Positions 54,133 to 64,000 of a DNA stretch of 64,000 bases are shown piece by piece. The notes below the pieces were generated by a model that was not told the origin of the DNA, did not search any database, and worked only from the letters and a program-made list of their open reading frames with translations. Within the stretch, counting starts at the first letter, position 1, and each line of letters opens with the position of its first letter. Source of the stretch: Blattamonas nauphoetae (Eukaryota > Preaxostyla > Oxymonadida); assembly GCA_033064195.1 (NCBI GenBank), contig JARBJD010000318.1, positions 1-64,000 on the forward strand. Direction: 5' to 3'. The position numbers and the translations under genes were made by a program.

Positions 54133-57100
54133 ATGGAAATACAAAATCAAATTGAAATATTAGAATTCATTTTTTTATCCTGTAAGAAAGATATGGAGAA
54201 TATCTCAATAAAGATCATCAATGAATTTGCACAAAAGCTTGGAGTTGACTGGGATGCTTTACCGTTGAAACGATTGATTGAAACAGCCAATGATGCTCTA
54301 AGAATGAATGACTTTTCAGGTGATGTAAACAACACGAATGACATTGAACGATTCATCAGAACATTTCCTGTACGGAATCCTTTGATGGTACCAGTGATTC
54401 AAGAATTAATGCAAAGACAGAATAACCAACCCATTGATGCACAACAAATTGATGCGAATGCTCAGCAGAAAAGAAATACTGTAGAAAATCAGATGAGATT
54501 GAACCAAGAGATCAGACAACGAAGAATTGTACAACCAAATCAACAAATCATTGAGCACGAGCAAGAACAGAGAAGACAGCAAAGAAGACACCAGCAGAAT
54601 CTCAATCAGGAAATCCGAGAATATGAACAACGTACGAGATATCAACAAATGTTAGAACACTTTGAAGAACGAAGACGAAGATTCTTGAATTTGTATCAAG
54701 TCCCAATTGAAGAAGATATTGTACTTCCACAGCTGCCACAAACTCAATTGAATGCTCTGATGCTGAGAGATGTCGATAATGTTCGAGCATTTGCTGCAGC
54801 ACTCGAGAATGTGAGGGCTAATTTGGCTCCAGCAGGATACATCGCAGATCAACAATATCGAGACGCGAATGGTCCAGTTCAATTGTATTTTCGCAATAAT
54901 ATCACATCATTTGCAGACATTGAAGCAAGACTCAGAGAAGTATTCACAGCAGAGAATTTCCCATTCAAGATCTCTTTTGACTTTGCGATTCTGAATTCTG
55001 TAACAGATCAAAATGGAAATACCTCTTTTGAAGAGAATACACCATTCTATCAGAACTCAATGAAAACATCTCCGATTACCGTTCAAAATCCTCAAGACAT
55101 TGATGCTGTCATCAACGCAATGAAATCAAGAATCAGCGACAGTTTTGAAGTCACAGTGATCGATACAAAAAGAGTGCCATGTGCCATTTATGGAGCTGCT
55201 TTTTATGTGTACCGATTGAGAAATGGTGGTGCTTGTGTTCCAGGATTGAAAGAACATATTGCTCTTCAGACAGTGTTTTACGTTGATTGTAAACATAAGA
55301 TTTGTCTTTTCACAGCTTTGACTTATCTCACTCATGGAAAAGAAGCTGATGGAAAGAATATCTGTCGTGATTCACGCATCAAGATCGCAAAGCAGCATTT
55401 CACATCATTCTATCATTACTCAGACCTCACGAGTCCAGCATTAGTGAAAATTCTCAAAGAGTATCCAGGATTCAATATCTCAACCGAAATAGACAGATTT
55501 TTAGAACACTTCAATGTGAACGTACATTTTTATGAAGCAATTGAAAAAGACAATGGAGGCTCATGGATTTATGCACTTTCTCAGTCATTTCTCTCACCAT
55601 TGGAGAACGCAAGAGACTTGAATTTACTGATGATCATTCTCGAATCGGATGCACATTTGATGTTCGTTTCTGATCCACAAAAGCTGACGAAATTGATGAT
55701 TTGTCCACACTGCAAAGACTACTGTCGACCATATAATTCAAGAGGTGCAGGCACAAGAGACTTCGACAATCATGTGAAGAAATGTCTTGAGCAGGGAATC
55801 AGAAATGAAGAGAGATCAGTGGATTTAGACAATGCTTCAGCACCAATACTAACCGCAGTTCTTGATAATCCAACAATGTCTTATCTCTTGTCCCGAGGAA
55901 GGATGAACGAATACAAGTATACAGATCAGTTCTTGACCTTCGATATTGAAACAATCATTGGCGAATTTTCAATGGCTCTTCATCAATCAGAAAACACACA
56001 AGAAAAGAGTTCAGTTCTGAACAAACATCACCTGTATTCATTAGCGTTTTCTTCTTCACTTCCATATTCAAAAACACAAACAATGAAAGATGTAAATAGA
56101 CTCGAATGTTCATATGATGATGGAGGTAGAAAATCAGTGTATCTTGACAAGAGTTTTGAATCAATGAAAGACAACGAAGATGAATGGATCAAAATGTGTC
56201 TCAAAGCTGGATTAATCGATGCTGATTTGACAAAAGAGAAGATCCAAAAGCAAGCACACAATATTGGCTTTATACATTTCATCATAAATGATATGTTCGT
56301 CGAAGCACTGAGAATTCAAGAATAGCAACAGTACTCAGATCCAGAAATTCCATCAAATAAGTATGTCACAGTATTGGGTTGGAATAGTGCGAACTTCGAT
56401 CTTCCAGTGATCATGAATGCGCTGCATTTCACACAATGGAGCATCAATGAACCACCACTTGGATCTGCAAAGTGTCCGAAACAGCTCGTGGTTCGTCATA
56501 AGAAACTCCAGGTGTCATTGAGATTCCTTGATGCAATGAATTTTGTATCGCCCCAATCATTGAAATCATTTGTGCAGGATTTTGGTGTTGGAACTGATTC
56601 AAAAGGCATATTTCCATATGAAGCAATCAATATCACTAATGTTGAAGAAGAACTGAATAAACCAGAACCGTTTCCAGAAGAAGTGTTCTATTCACATGTG
56701 AAAAATGAATCATTGTTGAAAGATCTTTCGTATTCTGACTATGTTGAAGATGCCAAGAGATTCAGCACAAGAAGAGAATATCTGAAGAACTATAACATCA
56801 ACGACACACAAATTATGATTGATCCAATACAGAAATTGATTCAATGGTTTGCATCAGGGAGAGTCGATATGTTGCAGTTTGTTTCATGTCCAGCAGCAGC
56901 AGTGAATTTGAGAAATATGTCGACATACTTTCCGTCACTCTATTCTGATTCACCACCATATGCAGACTTCGATATCAATGCCACTTTTGTCGTGAAAACT
57001 TATGAGAAAGCATATGATTTGACACTAGCGAAATGGAAATATATGGTGAAGAATTATGAATACCAAGATGAGAGAGCCGATCGAGATTCTTCTCAAAATG

Positions 57101-58857
57101 TTAATGACGACGACTTTGAATGGATGATTGAAGTGATCAAGAATGGATGTGCCATTTGTGGAGCTTCATTTACGCATCAGAATCAACCGACACTCGACAG
57201 ACTTGACTGCTCACTATCTCACACAAAAGAGAATTGTCAACCATGTTGTGTGTACTGTAATGTAGTGAAATCAAACCGAGATGAACACCTGACGAAACTC
57301 AAGATTAAACTGCGCCAATATGCTCAAATCCACAAGCTTCAGATGACATTGACTGATGAACGAGTGTACAAGTTACTGAGGAGTGGAATCACAGGTGGTT
57401 TGTCTAATGTTATGCACAGACTGAATCGATCAGGAATTGACACAATTCGTCGTTTTGAATTCGACAGTTCAAACAAAAAAGTGATTGACAAAGATACTGG
57501 AAATGTAATGACTCATATCCTCTGTCTTGACAATAATTCTCTCTATCCAAGTGTTTCTGCATCAGTGCCACACAAGGCTGTTAAATATACAAACAATAGA
57601 ATGTTTATGCCTGGAGGTGTCAAATTCTACACGACAAAGAAGGAAGTTATGTTGAAAATCATCAAAGAAAGGAAAGAATTGTTCGCAGTCAAAGTGAAGG
57701 GACATATCCGTGAGGACAGAATCAATGATTTCATCAATATGCCACCCATTGTTCAGACAATCAATATCAAACCAGATCAGATGTGCTCAGAAGATACTCT
57801 CGAAGCAATGAGGAATTGTGGAGTTCCAGAAGGTAAATCAGAGAAGAAAGTCACACAACTGTTGTCCACTTTTGGTGAGTACAGAGTGTTCAATTCATAC
57901 TATTTGTGGTTCCTTATTGATGATTGTTCTTTTGAAATCGATGATGTGTCCGAGATGGCTGTCTTCGAGAAGAATACTGCTTTCAATGGATTTATCACAT
58001 CAATGATTCAACGTCGAATCGCTGCAATCGAGGCTGGAAACACTGGGATGGAAAAGTTCTGTAAACTAATCCTCAATTCATGCTACGGTTATGATTCACT
58101 CAATACAGAGAAATACAAAAGATCATATTTGTTGAATAGAGAACAGACGTTTCTGAAGCACTTGTATCCTGATTTTCTGTCGACAGATCAGATTGGTAAA
58201 GACTTGTATTTAGTCGATGTTAAACCCAAGAAATTCAAATGCAAAACTGCTCTTCAATCAGCGTTCTTTACACTGGAGAACGCCAAGTATTGGTACTTCA
58301 ATTTCTATTACAATTTCCTCACCAAATGCTGTGATGAACAGAAGTTTCATTTCATCTATTGTGACACAGACTCGTTGTCTATCGCCATTGCAGGTGATCC
58401 AAACAAAGACTGTCATCAAGGTTTATCATCAATTGTCTCAGATCAAAAGTTCTTCGAAAAGAAAGTGTTTCAATGGTTGCCGAATCCAAAGTGTGGAATT
58501 AAATCAAAGAAGAAACTACTGGGATTGTCAGTGGAAAAGGAAGGTGATTTCATGATTGCTCTATCACCAAAGTGTTACAACATCAGTGAGAAAAATACAC
58601 CAGTGCACAAAGCCATTAAAGGTATCTCACTTGCTCGGAATTCACAGCTGGATCAATCACAATTCATCAAAGCAAACGAGACAAAACAACCGATTGAAGG
58701 AGAGAATGTGAATTTTCAAATGAAGGAAGATTCAATGGTGACAGTACTGGTAAAAAAGAATGCATTGACATCAATTCACACAAAGATGATGGTACTTCCG
58801 AATAGTTCATGTGCTCCATTCATTGATGGATTGAACAGAGAGGACTATCTTTGCTGA
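54133..58857 (+). pseudogene. Protein-primed family B DNA polymerase region (Polinton B) with embedded HNH-type domain
   Basis: From the left: a glutamine/arginine-rich coiled coil, a globular region (CLFTALTYLTHGKEADGK), then a zinc finger of the CPHCKDYC...HVKKC type typical of Polinton polymerases. Next come the exonuclease motifs (FDIETI near 55940; WNSANFDLP near 56385). An inserted CAICGASF...LDRLDCS...NCQPCCVYCNVVKSNR segment (about 57148-57270) has HNH or treble-clef nuclease form. Then come the polymerase motifs LDNNSLYPS (near 57525), LNSCYGYDS (near 58073) and YCDTDSL (near 58357). It replicates the element by terminal-protein priming. The region is broken. Confidence 0.85.
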
Positions 58858-59051
58858 GGATAAGTTATTTTTATGTCCAATAAATGCCAACAGTTGATTC
58901 GTTATTCAGAAATGTTCCATCTTGGGAAGTAGCTAAACAGAAGCGACATGCAACAAGGATTATTCAATAATGTTCAGAAGAGAATGGACTCAAGACAAAT
59001 CTGCAACTCTACTCTCGTATTCTTCATCAGTATCAGTTCACACAACAGCAA

Positions 59052-60173
59052 TTGTCAGATATAGCAAAGCAAGATCGGATTCTCAAGTTTGGGGGTAAGA
59101 CACTGTCGGAATTGTACAATTCCTACTTTGACTTGTTTCGTAACAATCATCCAGATCAAGTGTTTGAGGCAGATTTGCGAAGAATGAGAGTGTTCAATCC
59201 AGCGCCAAGAATCAATGCGCCAGCTCCACGGATTCACCAACAAATCGACTATCCATTCAAGTCGAAAACAAAAGTGTTTCATCAAGTGAATCCAACAGTT
59301 CCAGTTCCAGATCAGAATACGTTTGTGACAGATCATTATCCAAAGAATCGATTGTTTCTTCAGCGTCCGTCATTCTCTCCGTATCGACATTCGTGGGAAA
59401 TTGACATCATGGTGCTCAAGACTAATCCGCAATCAATTCCGCAGTACTATCTCGTGTGTGTGAACATTAATACCAAGTATCTTGTAATGATTAAAATAAC
59501 GTCAAAGAACGATGTAATAATCCAAAATGCTCTTCAGCAGTTGATTCAAACAGTGAAAGTTGAGCACATTCGTGGAGATGCTGAATCGGGATGGAACAAC
59601 AATCGCATCAGAGATTTCCTCGAAAGGAAGAACGTCCAGTTCTTCTTTTCATCATCTCCCTTCACGAACAAAAATAGAATTGTTGATCGAATGATTCGGA
59701 CCATCAGAGATGCCTTTCGTGGCAATGTGACACAGATGTGTGACAATAATGCTATGCAGCAGTTCGTGGATTATTACAATCTAACTCCTCATAAGGCATT
59801 TAGCAAAATTGTGACTCCAGTTGAGGTTGAAAGAGATGCTGAACTCGAATGGGCATATATCCAACAAAAGCAAGACAACTTGAACCTGATCAAGAGAACT
59901 CAGAACACTAAGGGACTGTGGGATTCTCAACCAGGCAATGTGCTTCAGATTCATTTGGATTTATCAAAAACTCAACACACATTCGAGAAACGCAGACGAC
60001 AGTTCAATAAATTGGCAACATTTATGTCATACGTCAATGGGAATGTTCACTGTCATCTTCTTCAGCCATATCAAGACATTCATGTTGTAGACATTCCTAT
60101 TCACTTCACAGAAAAGATTGCAGATTCAGTCAATGCTCTGACGCCTCAAATCAGAAATAAGTTCAATCTCTGA
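59052..60173 (+). pseudogene. Retroviral-type (rve) integrase region (Polinton B)
   Basis: The rve core shows SWEIDIMVLK, VEHIRGDAESGWNNNRIRDF and FTNKNRIVDRMIRTIRDAF, followed by an FVDYYNLTPHKAF helix and a C-terminal beta-rich domain with FNKLATFMSYVNGNVHCHLL. The acidic core residues and spacing fit the Polinton integrase, which lies at one end of these elements. Here it is the rightmost recognised gene, suggesting that the right end of the element is near. Confidence 0.75.
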
Positions 60174-60555
60174 TGAAAATAGTGACAGTTATTTTTGTTA
60201 GAAAATTTGAAGTGATCAACTTTATCGGAAATACAGACTAATGAACGGGCAAAAATAGTCAGAGAAGAGCCTTCCCACGTTCGTACGAGCTTCCTATAGA
60301 CACCCCGATACTTCTTTGGGGACCGTTCTATCGCGATCCTTCTAAATGACTGCTGCTGGCGAAGTCCTTGAAGGGTTAAGTCTTGGGTGGGCATGATTTA
60401 TGGGCACATCTAAGTGCTGCCAACATGAACCCCGGGGACAATCTTTCGATCATCCGTCTCCAATCCAACCACCAAATCGTTCTGCGCATCAGTCACCAGG
60501 GCACCATTTTGCCTGAGTATCTTGGAACATTACGTCGAGGGCTCAATACTTGAAC
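60174..60555. other. Probable right edge of Polinton B, no gene
   Basis: Composition changes from AT-rich to mixed near 60240. The stretch at 60240-60500 has several GGG/CCC-rich short inverted pairs, such as ACCCCGATACTTCTTTGGGG, but no match to a known RNA was recognised. No copy of it was found near 48 kb, so it is not shown to be a terminal repeat. Confidence 0.35.
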
Positions 60556-60945
60556 TTTTTCTGGAACTCCTCTTCATATACAAATTAAAAGATTAGAAAG
60601 TTAAAAAAGTTTAACGTTTGTTTTTGGATCACCCATAACTCCCGAACTACTGCTCAGATCGCTCTGAAAACATCATAAATGAACTCAGCAGATCGATATT
60701 GACCTTGGAACAGTCTTGGATGGTCAAAGTTTCAGATTTCATTTTTTTCAAACTTTGTCTGGATCTGCTCTTCATATACAAATTAAAAAATTAGAAAAGT
60801 AAAAAAGTTTAACGTTTATTTTTGGACCACCCATAACTTCATCACAACTGCTCAGATCACTCGAAACACATCATAAATAAGCTCACCAGACCGATATTAA
60901 CCTTGCCAGTACACTTTTGGATGGTCTCAAAAATATGGTTTTTTA
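60556..60945 (+). repeat. Two direct copies of a roughly 195-base repeat
   Basis: Copy 1 at about 60556-60745 and copy 2 at about 60755-60945 share CTTCATATACAAATTAAAA, AAAAAGTTTAACGTTT and ACCACCCATAACT with moderate divergence. A more diverged inverse of the T-rich core (AACAAACGCTTAACTTTTTT) lies at 61090-61140, just before the primase-helicase start. Confidence 0.75.
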
Positions 60946-61155
60946 TGAAAATTCAATTTTTGCATTTTCATGTATGGAGGTGAAAAAAGTGAAAAATCAA
61001 AATGGCCAGAACAATCCACCGATGGCACAGATGCATGGGGAGAGTGTGCACGTCATTCTGGTGCGTTCTGATCGAAATATCAGTGAATTGTGGGTGTCAG
61101 AAAAAACAAACGCTTAACTTTTTTTAAAATCTAATATTTTATCTCCTTAGAAAGA

Positions 61156-63627
61156 ATGAACACAAAAGTTGAAGACAAAAAAGTCAATGACATTTGTGCC
61201 ATTAATCCTGGATTGATCGACGATCATTTCGAAGCATTGTTCAGCGGCACTCCAGTCGAAATACAATCTTTGAATGATCGTTTGAGAGCTCATGAAGTAC
61301 CAATATATGACAACAAGAAATACAGCGAAGGTGCTTCAATCGATAATGCTGGAAACAGAAAGACAGGAACAGCGATAAATATTGCACATGTGACCAATCT
61401 AGCAGTCGTGGACATTGACGTCTTGAATAAGGATGCTGATGAACAAACCAAAACCAAAATCAGACAATCAGTGATTGATGTACTGCCTAAAAATGTCGGA
61501 TTAGTCGTGACTGGTTCTGGTGGCCTTCACATCTATTGCGATATTGACGGATACAAACTGGAAAAGAATTCAATGGTGAAGGTAAAGAAAACTGAGCAAT
61601 ACGATGTGGATTTGTTCGCTTGTGTAGACTCCAATCTGCGCTGGATTGTGCAACCAAAATCAAGAGTGCAAAGGAAGGTCGAAGGCAAGAATAAAATCCA
61701 TACATATTCAACATTGAATGATTTTAATCAGCTCTTCAAACTGGCATCATTGTCCGATGTATTGTCCAATCTGTGCATTGCATTGAAGCCAATTCCATCG
61801 GAGAAGAAGTCATCAGTCAAGCCTCCAAAGACGGAGAGTCCAAAAGCTCCTTCATTCGATGGTGATTCAATTCAACAGTATACCTTGAAGCAAGCAGAGG
61901 TAATCAGAAAAGGATTGACAGGACTGACAATCCACAATGATTCTGGCTCTCGTTCACTCGAGGATGAAGTATCGTTGTTGCCATTGTTTGCTGGACTCAA
62001 TTCATTGCGACAAATTGATGGATTCACTGACGAGATGCTGGACCAAACGTACCAAGACGTCTATGCTCACAATACATTAACAGAGAATACAAAAATGAAT
62101 TGGGATGCTCAAAGAATCAGATATGCATCCAATATTTCGCATCCAGGAGTACTCGTCAAAATCATTCGAATCCACAATGAAAAATACTACAATAATGAAC
62201 TCGTTATTCCTCTCACGGACTACGATGTATCAGATGTATTTGACAGCATTGATGAATCCGAGGAGGACCAATGCCTTGAGCAAAGCAATGATGAGCCATA
62301 CAAAGACAAAATTGATCTCCTGTCTCCATTTGACTTCTCTACGATCAGAAAAAAGGCCACGAATAAAGAATACAATTCAGAAAAGGAAGTTCTGAGAGAT
62401 CTGCTGAAAGTTCTTCGCTGTGTTGAAGTATCGTTGCTTTGCATTGTGAAGGAATACAGTTCGCTTGATCTCTGCTACTGCGTCAATGTTCAGAAAGAAA
62501 GCAATGTCCTAAGATTATTGAAATCAATCAAAGTGACCATACCAAACGAGGATCCAAAGAAAGTGAAAGTATTCAATTGCCAAAGCCTATTCGAGGACAA
62601 TCGCAATCGTTTCATGGTCAATGGCATTCGGTTCATCAGTGACAATCCAGAAATGTTCTCACTATTTCAAGGATACAAATACCCATTCGTTGATGAAGTA
62701 AACAATGAGCTTATTCAACCATTCTTAGATTTCACCAAAGAGATCATTTCCGACAACAGTGACGAATTGTACAACTTCATCTTGAATTGGATTTCTTTTG
62801 TCATTCAGAATCCAGGTCAGAAGACAGCATCTGTCATAATCTTGAAGGGGATGCAAGGAATTGGCAAGAATGTTTGGACCAATGTGCTCTGTGAACTAAT
62901 GCGTGGATACTCTGCTCCAAATATAACCGATATTCAGGAACTATGTGGTACATTCAATACAGTGATTGAAGGAAAGATGCTGATTGTCTGCAATGAACTG
63001 AAGAATGCTGGTGAAGAAAGAATGTCCAATTTTGATGCTCTCAAATCCATAATATCAGATACAAGTTTCAGAGCAAACGAGAAAGGAATTGCCAGACGTG
63101 ATGCCGAGAATGTAGCCAACCTAATCTTCTGTACAAACAACGCATATCCAGTGAAGATTGAAGTCGACGACAGACGTTACTGTGTGTGCAAAGTGTCCAA
63201 TAAAAAGAAAGATGATGCTGCATTCTTTCTCAATCTCATTCGCTCATTCTCTCCTGAATTCTACTCACATTTGTTGACTTACTTCAGACAAAGGGACATT
63301 TCTAAATTCAATCCAAGACAATTGCCAAACACAGATGCAAGATGTCTACTCCAGGAGGTGTCTAGATCAGCAATTGGAGACTTTTGTCTGCAACACATTG
63401 ACGAATTGGAGAAAGGAATGCCATGCTCATATACAGCTGAACTCATGCCTGAATATTACAAAAAACTAAAGACGTTCCAGATGGATTTACATGAGCATTG
63501 CATCAGAAAGAGAGTCACAGTGAATAAAGCAAGAGTATGGTGCTACGTGATCGATCCAAAGTATGCAGAACTGCTTAGAAGGTCTGCTCTTGAGTCAGAA
63601 AGCGATGAAGAAGACAGTCTAGAATAA
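61156..63627 (+). CDS. Virus-like primase-helicase (AEP-like primase plus SF3/D5-type helicase)
   Basis: 823 residues from an ATG. The N-terminal part has VVDIDVLNKD (about 85-94) and GSGGLHIYCDID (about 117-128), resembling the DxD and sGGxH motifs of archaeo-eukaryotic primases. A central linker follows. The C-terminal helicase has Walker A KGMQGIGKNVW (about 564), Walker B MLIVCNEL (about 608) and LIFCTNNAYPVK (about 655), plus RRYCVCKVS, the usual order in D5-type superfamily 3 helicases. These enzymes start and unwind replication in giant viruses, virophages and related elements. The frame is whole. It is not a standard Polinton gene, so it may belong to a neighbouring virus-like element. 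Confidence 0.75.
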   Translation: MNTKVEDKKVNDICAINPGLIDDHFEALFSGTPVEIQSLNDRLRAHEVPIYDNKKYSEGASIDNAGNRKTGTAINIAHVTNLAVVDIDVLNKDADEQTKTKIRQSVIDVLPKNVGLVVTGSGGLHIYCDIDGYKLEKNSMVKVKKTEQYDVDLFACVDSNLRWIVQPKSRVQRKVEGKNKIHTYSTLNDFNQLFKLASLSDVLSNLCIALKPIPSEKKSSVKPPKTESPKAPSFDGDSIQQYTLKQAEVIRKGLTGLTIHNDSGSRSLEDEVSLLPLFAGLNSLRQIDGFTDEMLDQTYQDVYAHNTLTENTKMNWDAQRIRYASNISHPGVLVKIIRIHNEKYYNNELVIPLTDYDVSDVFDSIDESEEDQCLEQSNDEPYKDKIDLLSPFDFSTIRKKATNKEYNSEKEVLRDLLKVLRCVEVSLLCIVKEYSSLDLCYCVNVQKESNVLRLLKSIKVTIPNEDPKKVKVFNCQSLFEDNRNRFMVNGIRFISDNPEMFSLFQGYKYPFVDEVNNELIQPFLDFTKEIISDNSDELYNFILNWISFVIQNPGQKTASVIILKGMQGIGKNVWTNVLCELMRGYSAPNITDIQELCGTFNTVIEGKMLIVCNELKNAGEERMSNFDALKSIISDTSFRANEKGIARRDAENVANLIFCTNNAYPVKIEVDDRRYCVCKVSNKKKDDAAFFLNLIRSFSPEFYSHLLTYFRQRDISKFNPRQLPNTDARCLLQEVSRSAIGDFCLQHIDELEKGMPCSYTAELMPEYYKKLKTFQMDLHEHCIRKRVTVNKARVWCYVIDPKYAELLRRSALESESDEEDSLE

Positions 63628-63662
63628 GCACAACAATGTAGATATATTTTTGAAGAACTATT

Positions 63663-63963
63663 GACTGTCCAAAAGTGGCCCAGGTGGCCTAGGTGGATCG
63701 CGAAATTAAATTAGTTTTTATTTTTGGGAGGTCCACAAGTCCACAAGTCCATATCTAGTAAAAAAAGATGGAAAAAGGCAGTAATTCTAGCTCATTGCTG
63801 TTTTATTACATTTTTTTCATATTCTGTGGCTTTTTCATTGGTGTTGGATTTCATTGCTATTTTCCAATGACGATTGACTGGACCAGGTGGCCTAGGTGGA
63901 TCGCGAAATTCAATTAGTTTTTATTTTTGGGAGGTCCACAGGTCCACAGGTCCACAAGTCCAC
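63663..63963 (+). repeat. Direct repeat, two copies 203 bases apart
   Basis: CCAGGTGGCCTAGGTGGATC with a downstream TTAGTTTTTATTTTTGGGAG occurs at 63680 and 63883. Each copy ends in an array of GTCCACAAG words. The two copies are nearly identical. This may be the terminal or subterminal region of the element that carries the primase-helicase. Confidence 0.85.
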
Positions 63964-64000
63964 AGAAGCTCAGAAATGGCCTTTTACTGATGTTTATATA

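Larger units (their letters stand above)
48112..60173. mobile_element. Polinton (Maverick) B
   Basis: Gene order from left: short frame and capsid region (-), two MAPG-start small proteins (-), two further structural-type proteins (-), packaging ATPase (+), two small proteins, protein-primed family B polymerase (+), integrase (+). This set defines Polintons. The element is broken in about three or four places, while its frames are otherwise long, which suggests a fairly recent insertion. Terminal repeats and target duplication were not found, so the limits are those of recognised parts. No protease was recognised. Confidence 0.85.

Noticed and set aside
60240-60420. Candidate structured RNA or tRNA in the GC-richer patch after the integrase
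   Set aside because: Short inverted pairs exist, but there is no cloverleaf, no A/B box arrangement and no resemblance to a known RNA that I can recognise.

Overview
The window looks like nuclear DNA of an intron-bearing protist crowded with transposons, most plausibly a Preaxostyla or oxymonad-type flagellate. That guess is an inference. It rests on short GT-AG introns that splice in phase (105 bases at 2249-2353, 82 at 19698-19779, 128 at 31003-31130), on a beta-helix surface-protein-like fragment near 5.5-5.9 kb, and on several families of Tc1/mariner, hAT and Polinton elements. No rRNA, tRNA or CRISPR array was seen. Most host genes here are fragments or decayed copies.

Left part (1-25.2 kb). 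A DDE-type transposase gene (copy A, minus strand, 14177 down to position 1 and beyond) is split by a 12.45-kb Tc1/mariner-type insertion (149-12601). The insertion has matching terminal repeats, a TA duplication and its own DD34E transposase (11134-12291). Inside it lie a second TA-flanked element (260-1556), a fold-back element (9294-10861) and about 7.6 kb of sequence that looks like host genes. Beyond copy A come another small TA-flanked element (15100-16366), remains of a P4-type flippase ATPase, a small membrane-protein gene on the minus strand, a coiled-coil gene, and a hAT-type element (22647-25160, 8-base target duplication) that carries coiled-coil coding sequence.

Middle (25.2-48.1 kb). 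A piece of a Polinton (fibre-like protein, a small protein, major capsid protein) is followed by host material: coiled-coil remnants, a spliced acidic gene end (30.65-31.25 kb), a long minus-strand gene with repeated frame shifts (32.1-34.9 kb), a 26-base minisatellite, DDE transposase copy B (36.1-38.2 kb), further minus-strand exons (39.8-43.0 kb), and a decayed SNF1/AMPK-like kinase (43.3-46.1 kb). A second copy of the fold-back element interrupts that kinase.

Right part (48.1-64.0 kb). A more complete Polinton (48.1-60.2 kb) holds capsid, small capsid-associated, packaging ATPase, protein-primed DNA polymerase and integrase regions. It is broken in about three or four places and otherwise looks young. 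Next to it, between blocks of direct repeats, is a long intact primase-helicase gene (61156-63627) of virus-like type. Its parent element cannot be fixed from this window.

The strongest new observations are nested-insertion proofs. Removing the 12.45-kb mariner, or the fold-back in the kinase, together with one TA, restores an open frame that matches a relative. Next are the cargo-carrying mariner and hAT elements, the HNH-type domain embedded in the Polinton polymerase, and a shared T-rich motif just upstream of Polinton capsid-side genes.
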